Source: Lentisphaeria bacterium (lineage in GTDB: Bacteria; Verrucomicrobiota; Lentisphaeria; Oligosphaerales; Oligosphaeraceae). From it: a DNA stretch of 7,937 nucleotides. A program made the position numbers and the translations under genes. Under the pieces are notes generated by a model that was given only the letters and a program-made list of their open reading frames with translations, ran no database searches and had not been told where the DNA came from. Location: contig JAQVUB010000100.1 of NCBI GenBank assembly GCA_028699735.1, positions 1 to 7,937 on the forward strand. Direction: 5' to 3'. How positions within the stretch are numbered: position 1 is the stretch's first letter; each line of letters starts with the position of its first letter. Of this stretch, positions 1-6,198 are shown one piece after another.

Positions 1-1
1 G

Positions 2-49
2 GCGGCCTTGCTTGCCCTGGGCTGGTATGTCTCGCCCCTTCGGGGTTAA
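2..49 (+). CDS. possible C-terminal tail of an upstream gene (partial)
   Basis: One plus-strand frame is open from the left edge to a TAA at 47-49 and would encode AALLALGWYVSPLRG. The hydrophobic stretch ending in a short basic tail could be the end of a membrane protein. In a PilM-N-O-P type layout an inner-membrane assembly protein would be expected just ahead of the PilO-like gene. Fifteen codons are too few to prove coding. Another frame stays open longer but runs into the palindrome and looks non-coding. This is a tentative call from hydrophobicity and context only. Confidence 0.25.
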   Translation, partial: AALLALGWYVSPLRG

Positions 50-87
50 TTCGGGAACAGTGTCCGTCCGTGTTCATACAGAAAATC

Positions 88-219
88 TTTTTACAAAAAC
101 AAGAAATCTGAGGATAGTAGCACGAAAGAAATTCATGGAAGTGGCGTTGACTACTTTCCACGCGTCGTGTGTTCCATGAATTTTTTTCGTGTCATTTCGT
201 GAATTTCGTTGTTAAAAAA
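88..219 (+). repeat. palindromic repeat, copy 1 (left outer arm degenerate)
   Basis: The inner arms at 121-140 and 172-191 are complementary over 20 nt with one G-T wobble and enclose a 31-nt loop (141-171). Beyond 191 the right outer arm is family-typical and ends in CGTTGTTAAAAAA. The matching left outer arm (88-120) is degraded: it keeps TTTTTACAA and scattered A-rich pieces but no longer pairs continuously. The loop starts with GTGGCGTTGACTACT, which matches the loops of the copies at 4377 and 6194. The element lies 20 nt ahead of the first gene, so it is in that gene's leader or promoter region. No transposase is present, and no target duplication could be assigned. Confidence 0.8.
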
Positions 220-239
220 CATAATCAGAAACTTTTTTT

Positions 240-869
240 ATGGCAAGCATTTCGAAAATCAATCGCAGGCAGCTGATATTGCTGGCAATGATGCTGGTGA
301 TCGGCTTCTTTTTCGCCAAGCGCTATGTGAATTTTGCGCTGCCGACGACGGCACTGCTCGATGAACGGCTCCTGAAATTGCAGTCGTTGCGAGGGGATTT
401 GCAGGTCGCGCGAAAACAGGCCGATGATCGCCTGCAGGAAATCAAGGCTTTACAGAGTTTGGCTGAACCGTATTGGTTTGCCAGCGGGCAACGTGCTCTG
501 GTTGATCAGGAGATCAACAAGGAGTTTGGCAAGCTTTTGCGTCAGGCACAGCTGCCGGCCAATCAGAAAGTTGATCTGCAACGCAATAAACTGCCTGGGG
601 TAAACCATATTCAGGAGGTGCAGATCCGCCTGGAACTGCGCGGCGTCAGCATGAAGGAAGTCAGCAGACTGTTGCAGGAGGTTCATAAATACGGTGAGAA
701 ATTAAGCTGGAGCTATTGCCGGATCGAACCGGACAACCCCCGCACCCCGAAAAATGTCAATCTGTCGGCGCGTTTGCGGGCTTTGGTTTTGGGCAATGAA
801 GCAGCGGATTATCTGAATCAGAGCGCGGTTGGCAAACCCCGCACTGAGCAAGGAGTACCCGTCCTATGA
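240..869 (+). CDS. GspM/PilO-like secretion/pilus assembly protein
   Basis: This 209-residue protein is probably a bitopic inner-membrane component of a type II secretion or type IV pilus-like machine. A short basic N-terminus (SKINRRQ) precedes one membrane helix at about residues 10-33. A charged, coiled-coil-like stretch follows at about 38-72. A ferredoxin-like beta-alpha-beta pattern lies at about 123-186, with strand IQEVQIRLELRG, then helix MKEVSRLLQEVHKY, then strand VNLSARLRALVLG. This architecture is the PilO/GspM one, although sequence identity in such families is low. The ATG follows a T-rich stretch with no recognisable Shine-Dalgarno, but no better start is in frame. The stop overlaps the start of the next gene (ATGA), so the two are translationally coupled. 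The family-level call is fairly firm; the choice between GspM and PilO is open. Confidence 0.65.
   Translation: MASISKINRRQLILLAMMLVIGFFFAKRYVNFALPTTALLDERLLKLQSLRGDLQVARKQADDRLQEIKALQSLAEPYWFASGQRALVDQEINKEFGKLLRQAQLPANQKVDLQRNKLPGVNHIQEVQIRLELRGVSMKEVSRLLQEVHKYGEKLSWSYCRIEPDNPRTPKNVNLSARLRALVLGNEAADYLNQSAVGKPRTEQGVPVL
850..855 (+). promoter_or_regulatory. ribosome binding site of the GspC/PilP-like gene
   Basis: AAGGAG lies 10 nt before the ATG at 866, inside the last codons of the preceding gene. It is one of only two clear Shine-Dalgarno motifs in the operon. It supports the 866 start and coupled translation across the ATGA overlap. Confidence 0.7.
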
Positions 870-1885
870 ACAGCCTCTCATGGATCATCTTGAATCTGGT
901 ACTGCTCGTTGCCGCAATTTCCAGCAGACCCATCATGAAAAAACTGTCCAACCCGGAATTGCCCCCCATCGAACAGGGGGAAAAAAGCAACCGGGAAAGC
1001 AAAAGCGTTCGCGCTGAAACAATGCAGCCTGCCCGTAACCAGATGAAACAGCTCGCGCTTGATGAGTTATGGGAAAAATCCTTGTTTTGTCCAGAAAGAA
1101 CGGAAAGCAATGTCCTTGAAGGTGAAGCCGGTGAGACACCCGCGCAGGCTGCCGAAAAATCTGATTTTGAGTTAACTGGGATTGCCTGGATCGGGCTTCC
1201 CGGTGAAGTGAAGCCGGTGGCGGTCATTAAACAGCAGAAAGGGCAGCCGAGAACGGCGGCAAGGACACGGGTCGTTGGCTCTCGCGGGCGCACTCCCGCA
1301 CGAACTGCACAGCAGCCCGCAGCAGAACCCGAAAAGCCTCAGAAGGTTATTTTTGCGGAGGGGGATTTGATCAATGATTCAGGCTATACTCTGCTGGAGA
1401 TCAATACCAAAGAGAACAGTGCCATTCTGGCACGCGGCAGCGAACGGCTCGAACTGAAAATAGAATTTGGCAGTGATGCCAGCTCCGAACGCAAGAATCT
1501 TGCTGTTACGGAAGCGGTCAACCGGCAGAAACAACGGGATCAGGAACAGAAAGTAGCCGCACAGGCCGCCAAGCCGGTCGACCAGGCCGCCAATGCCGCG
1601 GCCAATGCAAATGCCGGGGTTGCCGGACAACCGCCACCGCCACCCGGAGCCGGCGGCGCATTTCCCGTCAACCCGAATCCATCCGCCCGGAGAGCACGGA
1701 CAGAGCGCACGGCTCCAGGAAGCCCGGGGGCCGGAACCAGCACCGGGGAAGCGAGCCCGACACCCCCCGTGCAACGTGGCGGGGTTGCGGTGCCCAGTTC
1801 ACAGCAGCAACGATTGCAGCAACTGTATCGGGAAAGCGCAGAACGCCGGGCCAGGAGCGCCCAGCCAACTGGCAGTAGTCAGTAG
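866..1885 (+). CDS. GspC/PilP-like periplasmic linker protein
   Basis: This 339-residue protein is probably the inner-membrane anchored linker that contacts the periplasmic N-domains of the secretin. A membrane helix lies at about residues 4-20. A segment at about 66-78 (DELWEKSLFCPER) resembles the short 'lF.p.R' motif that precedes the homology region in GspC and PilP proteins. The homology-region-like beta domain spans about 99-200, from FELTGIAWIG through AVIKQQ and VIFAEGDLI to LLEINTKENSAIL. It is interrupted by a basic, Ala/Arg-rich insert at about 131-153. The C-terminal 120 or so residues are Ala/Pro/Gly/Arg-rich low complexity, including a run of five prolines, with no PDZ domain or clear coiled coil. 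The final codons and TAG stop lie inside the heptamer repeat at 1873-1940, so the natural 3' end may have been altered. It is called on motif and context; GspC versus PilP is unresolved. Confidence 0.65.
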   Translation: MNSLSWIILNLVLLVAAISSRPIMKKLSNPELPPIEQGEKSNRESKSVRAETMQPARNQMKQLALDELWEKSLFCPERTESNVLEGEAGETPAQAAEKSDFELTGIAWIGLPGEVKPVAVIKQQKGQPRTAARTRVVGSRGRTPARTAQQPAAEPEKPQKVIFAEGDLINDSGYTLLEINTKENSAILARGSERLELKIEFGSDASSERKNLAVTEAVNRQKQRDQEQKVAAQAAKPVDQAANAAANANAGVAGQPPPPPGAGGAFPVNPNPSARRARTERTAPGSPGAGTSTGEASPTPPVQRGGVAVPSSQQQRLQQLYRESAERRARSAQPTGSSQ

Positions 1886-1940
1886 TCAGTTTTCAATTTT
1901 CAGTTTTCAGTTGTCAGCCGAAAACTGAAAACTGAAAACT
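1873..1940 (+). repeat. inverted array of 7-bp repeats (CAGTTTT / AAAACTG)
   Basis: Six consecutive heptamers of the type CAGTTTT or CAGTAGT run from 1873 to 1914, followed by CAG, a CCG spacer, and then three inverted units (AAAACTG, AAAACTG, AAAACT) to 1940. Positions 1888-1908 pair with 1920-1940 in 20 of 21 positions (one A-C mismatch at 1896), leaving an 11-nt loop. The array supplies the stop codon of the GspC-like gene and sits in its gap with gspD. There is no T-run directly after the hairpin, so a classical intrinsic terminator is not supported. Stabilising the mRNA 3' end, or being a slippage-prone repeat, are possible roles. Confidence 0.85.
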
Positions 1941-1960
1941 AATAAAAAAACGTTCTTTTT

Positions 1961-1979
1961 CCAGCTTTACTGACGTATT
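1961..1979 (+). other. leader motif shared with gspE, ahead of gspD
   Basis: The 19-nt segment from CCAGCTTTAC to TGACGTATT matches the segment at 4510-4529 ahead of gspE in 17 positions with one gap. In both places it lies a short way after an A-run that follows a palindrome. It may be a regulatory site, a remnant of a shared repeat, or chance. It overlaps a weak 7-bp stem (1966-1972 with 1981-1987) followed by a T-rich stretch. Confidence 0.25.
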
Positions 1980-2000
1980 GCAGTAAAACTTTTTTCCAAC

Positions 2001-2005
2001 AAGGG
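2001..2005 (+). promoter_or_regulatory. ribosome binding site that selects the gspD start
   Basis: AAGGG lies 7 nt before the ATG at 2013 and would overlap the spacing of an in-frame TTG at 2007. It therefore favours the ATG as the gspD start. The resulting N-terminus is a compact lipoprotein-type signal peptide. Confidence 0.5.
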
Positions 2006-2012
2006 TTTGTCT

Positions 2013-4361
2013 ATGTTCAGCTTGGTCAGCAGAAAAACTTTTTTCATCCTGAGTATTGCCGTTCTCTTCTGGGGGGGCTGTAAGTCGGTCAAACACGAAG
2101 GTTTTGTCCGAAAAGACCCGGTTTTTGATGCCAATCTTCCGGAACCGCGTCCGCTGCCCTTTCAGCAGATTACCAGCCGCAAGGCGGAAATGATGGATGA
2201 ATCGCCGCTGGCGGTCAGTACTGGTACGGATGCCGAGAATCCCTCGATCGAGCGCAAGCTGGATATGCCCGACCGCATTTCATCGAAGGAGGGGGAAAGC
2301 TTTGCCGCTTCGGAATATCCTGACAATCTGATCAAGGGAGTGCCGGATCCGGAAACGGAACTCGAGGTCGGTTTTGTCTTCAATGGAGATTCCATTGATG
2401 TGGTCACTAAAACCTTCGCTTCTGAAAACATGCTGAATTTCAGCTATCTGGTGGATCCTGCGGTGAAGGGTGCGATCACCATGGAAATCAAAACCAGAAT
2501 GACGGCACGCGAGACTTGGGCGACCTTCGAACATATTCTCTGGCTGGCGGGAGCCTATGCCTCGAAAAACCCCGGTTTTGTGCATATCCTGCCTTTTGAC
2601 AAGATGCCGAAGGAGCGCAGGATTTTTGCCGATCATGAAATCCAGCCCAACGTCATTGTCGATTTTCTGTACATCCGTTACAAGAAGAGTGCGGAGATTG
2701 CGAATCTGATCAAGCCTTTTCTGACCGATGGAGCCACGGTTACTGACCTGGTTGATTCCAATACGCTGATTGTGGTGGAAGCGCCGGCCAATATCAATAA
2801 AATCCGTGAGTTGATCAAACGCCTCGACAATAAAGGAGAACGCGCCTGGCCGGTCAAATGTTTTCCCTGCAAAGATGTCGATGCTGAAGAACTGGCTACG
2901 GAACTGCAATTGCTGCTGCCGGTGTTGGGGCTGCCGGTGGCAACCGGAACTGGCACCAGCGGCGGAGCCATCAAAGTCACCGCACTGCCACGGATTGGCA
3001 TCATCGTTGTCTCTGCAGCCCTCGAAGAAGTCGTCGATGAAGTCGGAAACTGGATCAAATCCCTCGACCGCTCTGACCTCCTTGACCGCGAAGAAATTTA
3101 TTTTTACAATGTGCGTCACAGCACCGTGGAAAAATTGAGTGCATCCCTCGATGCCTTCTTCAATACCGTCACCAGCAGCAGCCCATCAACCGCTTCTACC
3201 ACTAAAAGCACTTCAGCAAAAGCGGCAGCAAGCAGCGGCAGTACCGGCAGTGCTCTTTCAACCGGCAATACCGCCACCAATCAGCGCAGCAGCACACAGA
3301 CCCGCAGTACAGCTGCTTCCAGGCGCACAGCGGATAATCAGGGCGAAGGGAAAAACTCGCTGACCACCACCGTTTTCGATACGGAAGTGATTGTTTATAC
3401 AGATGATGAGAGCAACCGGATCACCCTGAAGACGACACCGCGCACCTGGAACCTGATCAAGTTGTTCCTGGAGCGCCAGGATGTCCCTCCACGGCAGGTG
3501 GCCATTCAGGCGATTATCACCGAAATCAAGCTGGATAAAACCAATGAATTTGGTATCAGCTACAGTCTCGAACGAGCCTTGCTCAATGGTACTCTGGCTG
3601 CCGGCAGCTTCGGGGCGGATACGGTGCTGAAATCAACTGCCCCGGGCAGCCTGATCGGAGGAACCGCGACGACTTCCGGTACCACCACAACCATCACTGG
3701 TGATACGCTCAATGCACTGACTTCCACCGGCCTGGGATTGCTGTTCAACAACAAGGCCGGCGATACTCTGGCATTTCTGAAAGCCTATGCAGGCGAGGGC
3801 AATACCCGCGTGCTGTCCGAACCGCAACTGGTAGTGCTCAGCGGATCATCCGGCTCGATGCAGGCCGGCGAATCTGTGCCGATCGCTTCGGAATCCACCA
3901 GCTACAGTGACAGCAGCGATAATTTCCGAACCAACTTCGAGTACAAGGATGTCGGCGTGATCATGACCGTCACGCCCTATATTACCGCCGGACACGATGT
4001 GCGCATGGTGATCGAACAGGAAGTCTCCAGCGTCTCGAAAAATGCCGATACGACCAACCCGACTATTTCAAAGAAAACGGTTTCTTCCGAGCTGGTGGTC
4101 GCTGACAATACGACCTTGCTGATGGGCGGCATGATCCAGAATACCAACACCACCGGGCGCTATGGAATCCCGCTGCTGATGGATATCCCCTACCTGGGGG
4201 CAATCTTTGGCTACAATACCATCTCCAACGTTCGCACCGAATTGCTGATCCTGCTTACCGTCAATGTTCTGGATACCAAACACCCCCAGGAAGAGCTGAT
4301 CCGCAGGTATAAGGCTTCCCTCGACGAAATTGCCAAAAGCCGCAATACCGACCTGTTCTGA
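2013..4361 (+). CDS. gspD: type II secretion system secretin GspD (lipoprotein)
   Basis: This is an outer-membrane secretin whose multimer forms the export channel. It has 782 residues from the ATG. A signal peptide with a hydrophobic core at about 10-20 ends at Cys23 in a loose lipobox (FWGGC), so it is probably lipidated. The periplasmic domains follow in GspD order: N0 at about 118-195, N1 at about 214-272, N2 at about 278-353, and N3 at about 360-489, with a Ser/Thr/Ala-rich insert at about 385-446. The secretin core begins near 490 and includes TRVLSEPQLVVLSG at about 598, NFEYKDVGVIMTVTPYI, and SSELVVADNTTLLMGGMI. The signature near the end is GIPLLMDIPYLGAIFG then ELLILLTVNVL, the final beta strands. 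No AMIN domain is seen, which argues against PilQ. A long, poorly conserved linker (about 24-117) lies between the lipid anchor and N0. The start is set by AAGGG and the ATG; a TTG two codons upstream is less likely. Confidence 0.93.
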   Translation: MFSLVSRKTFFILSIAVLFWGGCKSVKHEGFVRKDPVFDANLPEPRPLPFQQITSRKAEMMDESPLAVSTGTDAENPSIERKLDMPDRISSKEGESFAASEYPDNLIKGVPDPETELEVGFVFNGDSIDVVTKTFASENMLNFSYLVDPAVKGAITMEIKTRMTARETWATFEHILWLAGAYASKNPGFVHILPFDKMPKERRIFADHEIQPNVIVDFLYIRYKKSAEIANLIKPFLTDGATVTDLVDSNTLIVVEAPANINKIRELIKRLDNKGERAWPVKCFPCKDVDAEELATELQLLLPVLGLPVATGTGTSGGAIKVTALPRIGIIVVSAALEEVVDEVGNWIKSLDRSDLLDREEIYFYNVRHSTVEKLSASLDAFFNTVTSSSPSTASTTKSTSAKAAASSGSTGSALSTGNTATNQRSSTQTRSTAASRRTADNQGEGKNSLTTTVFDTEVIVYTDDESNRITLKTTPRTWNLIKLFLERQDVPPRQVAIQAIITEIKLDKTNEFGISYSLERALLNGTLAAGSFGADTVLKSTAPGSLIGGTATTSGTTTTITGDTLNALTSTGLGLLFNNKAGDTLAFLKAYAGEGNTRVLSEPQLVVLSGSSGSMQAGESVPIASESTSYSDSSDNFRTNFEYKDVGVIMTVTPYITAGHDVRMVIEQEVSSVSKNADTTNPTISKKTVSSELVVADNTTLLMGGMIQNTNTTGRYGIPLLMDIPYLGAIFGYNTISNVRTELLILLTVNVLDTKHPQEELIRRYKASLDEIAKSRNTDLF

Positions 4362-4376
4362 AGGAATGCGGAATTC

Positions 4377-4501
4377 TTTTTAACAACGAAAAAACACAAA
4401 AAAACACGAAAAAAATCATGGAAGTAGCCTTGGCTGCTTTCATACGTTGTATTATCCATGATTTTTTTCGTGTCAGTTTGTGTTTTTCGTTGTTAAAAAA
4501 A
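4377..4501 (+). repeat. palindromic repeat, copy 2, between gspD and gspE
   Basis: The left arm 4377-4422 and right arm 4455-4499 pair almost throughout: there is one single-base bulge in an A-run and three mismatches where an A-tract faces the sequence read as CTG. The 32-nt loop (4423-4454) begins GTAGCCTTGGCTGCT, the family loop. The ends are TTTTTAACAACG and its complement. It begins 15 nt after the gspD stop and fills most of the gspD-gspE gap. In mRNA it would be a long hairpin able to shield the gspD 3' end or to reduce read-through into gspE. A T-run after the hairpin is missing, so termination is not evident. Confidence 0.9.
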
Positions 4502-4509
4502 CTCTGTAA

Positions 4510-4529
4510 CCAGCTTCACTTGACGAATT
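4510..4529 (+). other. leader motif shared with gspD, ahead of gspE
   Basis: CCAGCTTCACTTGACGAATT resembles the segment at 1961-1979. It includes TTGACG, which looks like a -35 box, but no convincing -10 lies at the right distance before the start codon. A promoter is therefore not claimed. Confidence 0.25.
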
Positions 4530-4545
4530 AATTTTGAAAAATACC

Positions 4546-6198
4546 ATGCAAAATACGACTGAACAACTTGAAGCGACTTTGCAGGCGCCCGCCGCAGCTG
4601 CGATGCTCGAACGTATACGTCAGCAGTTGCAGAGTAAAATCCACGTTGCACCGGATGAAGAACTGGCCTGTGGCAGTGCCAGTCTGGATCAGGCCTTGGT
4701 AGCCGCCGGCAAGATCGAAGAGGGCGCTTTGCTGAAAATCTATGCGGAGGCGTCCGGGCTGAGTCTGCTTGATGAACAAGAAACCCGGGACGTCAATTTC
4801 TACCCGGAAGTCACCTTCGATTTTCTGAATACGGAATGCTGCCTGCCGCTGGCCTGGAGCAATGAACAGGCTGTCCTTGCAATCGCTACCCCCTACGCAG
4901 CTGGAAGACTGGCACTGCTGTGGAAAAATTTTTATGATGCCGATGTGACTTTTGTGCTGGCACGACGCTCGTTTATCGAACGGTATATCAGTTCACTGTA
5001 TGACCGTCCGGATGAGGAGGCCGGTGTCAATTGGGACGCCAACAGCGAACAGGCTCTGCGCGATCTCGCTAAAGAAGCCCCTATCGTCCGCTTGGTCAAT
5101 GATATCTTCACCCGAGCCCAGGAAACCGGCGCCTCCGATATTCATATTGAACCCGGCGAGACCGATGTCGCCGTCCGCTTTCGTATTGACGGCCTGCTGC
5201 AGGTGATTCTGCGCCCGCCAAAGAATCAGTATGCGGCTATTGCCTCGCGAATCAAGCTGCTCGGCGGCATGAATATTGCGGAACACCGCCTGCCCCAGGA
5301 CGGGCGTATCGAGCTTACTGGAAGCAGCATGAATTCCATCGATGTGCGTGTCAGCACGGTGCCCGGCATGCATGGTGAAAGTATCGTGCTGCGCCTGTTG
5401 CAGAAGGATCCCGCCGTTTTTGAACTGGGTAAAATCGGCTTGCTTCCGGATACGCTGGAGGAGCTCGAGAAGCTGTTCAACATGCCGCATGGCATCATCC
5501 TGGTCGTCGGCCCCACCGGCAGCGGCAAGACGACAACCCTGTACTGCATTATGAGTATTCTCAATGCCGACTATCGCAAGATCATCACCATTGAAGACCC
5601 GGTCGAATACCAGCTCGAGGGACTCACGCAAATCCATGTCCGGGCAAATATCGGTTTGACCTTCGCCAACGGACTGCGTGCCATTGTCCGCCAGGATCCC
5701 GATGTCATCCTCGTCGGCGAAATCCGTGACCGGGAAACCGCCGAAATCGCCATCCATGCGGCGCTGACCGGACATCTGGTGCTGAGCACCCTGCATACCA
5801 ATGATGCTGCAGGTGCGATCAGCCGTCTGATTGAAATGGGCGTCGAGGGCTTCCTGATCTCATCCGCCATGCTGGCGGTTGCATCTCAGCGGCTCGTGCG
5901 CAGAATCTGCCCGGAATGCCATGGCAGCGGGCGGGTGGACGGCGAGGAAGGACGGCGTTGCCGGAACTGCCTGGGCAGCGGATATCGTGGACGCATTGCC
6001 ATCTTCGAACTGATGGTGATCAATGATGCCCTTCGCACCGCCATCAACAGTCATAAAGACACTTCCGAAATTACCAGTATTGCCCGCCGCAACGGAATGC
6101 GCACCCTGAAAGAGGATGGCGATCTCAAAGTCGAACAGGGTTTGACCACTGCCTCCGAAGTCGCCAGAGTCTGTAAACTCGACCTCGGGGAACTTTAA
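4546..6198 (+). CDS. gspE: type II secretion ATPase GspE (PilB/GspE family)
   Basis: This is a cytoplasmic hexameric ATPase that powers assembly of the pseudopilus or pilus. It has 550 residues from ATG 4546; a TTG at 4534 would add four. Neither start has a clear Shine-Dalgarno. The N1E-type domain spans about 40-160, and the N2E-type domain starts near PIVRLVNDIF, with SDIHIEP and LPQDGRIEL. The Walker A motif GPTGSGKT is at 322-329, the Asp box IITIEDPVEYQ at 346-356, and the Walker B region DVILVGEIRD at 386-395. The His box contains STLHTND at about 414-420. A zinc tetracysteine follows, CPEC at 455-458 and CRNC at 472-475, separated by only 13 residues. Length is normal for the family. 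All catalytic motifs are intact. The context with a GspD-type secretin favours GspE over PilB. The TAA stop lies inside the palindrome starting at 6194. Confidence 0.93.
   Translation: MQNTTEQLEATLQAPAAAAMLERIRQQLQSKIHVAPDEELACGSASLDQALVAAGKIEEGALLKIYAEASGLSLLDEQETRDVNFYPEVTFDFLNTECCLPLAWSNEQAVLAIATPYAAGRLALLWKNFYDADVTFVLARRSFIERYISSLYDRPDEEAGVNWDANSEQALRDLAKEAPIVRLVNDIFTRAQETGASDIHIEPGETDVAVRFRIDGLLQVILRPPKNQYAAIASRIKLLGGMNIAEHRLPQDGRIELTGSSMNSIDVRVSTVPGMHGESIVLRLLQKDPAVFELGKIGLLPDTLEELEKLFNMPHGIILVVGPTGSGKTTTLYCIMSILNADYRKIITIEDPVEYQLEGLTQIHVRANIGLTFANGLRAIVRQDPDVILVGEIRDRETAEIAIHAALTGHLVLSTLHTNDAAGAISRLIEMGVEGFLISSAMLAVASQRLVRRICPECHGSGRVDGEEGRRCRNCLGSGYRGRIAIFELMVINDALRTAINSHKDTSEITSIARRNGMRTLKEDGDLKVEQGLTTASEVARVCKLDLGEL

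Noticed and set aside
135..176. Micro-ORF beginning at the ATG of the palindrome core (MEVAL...), echoed as MEVAL and MEAAL in the other two copies
   Set aside because: The similarity follows from the conserved loop bases; frames end at different points and there is no ribosome binding site. Substitutions are not confined to third positions.
1873..1940. CRISPR-like array
   Set aside because: Units are 7 bp without spacers and are inverted in the second half; no cas genes are present.
1966..1987. 7-bp stem (TTTACTG / CAGTAAA) followed by a T-rich stretch, as a terminator ahead of gspD
   Set aside because: The stem is short and AT-rich with an 8-nt loop, and the T-run is offset by AAC; too weak to call, and it lies just before the gspD ribosome binding site.
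2280..3119. 279-codon minus-strand open frame within gspD
   Set aside because: It lies entirely antisense to well-conserved N-domains of the secretin and shows no recognisable domain or ribosome binding site.
4211..4459. Minus-strand open frame covering the end of gspD and the palindrome, with an FFRVFLCFFVV-like stretch
   Set aside because: The phenylalanine/valine-rich part is just the translated palindrome arm and the rest is the antisense of the secretin core; such frames arise at every copy of the repeat.
4521..4545. Sigma-70 promoter ahead of gspE using TTGACG as -35
   Set aside because: A -10 at 16-18 nt spacing would overlap the start codon region and no TATAAT-like sequence is present.
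4993..5796. 267-codon minus-strand open frame within gspE
   Set aside because: Antisense to the Walker A and B region; composition is that of a shadow frame.
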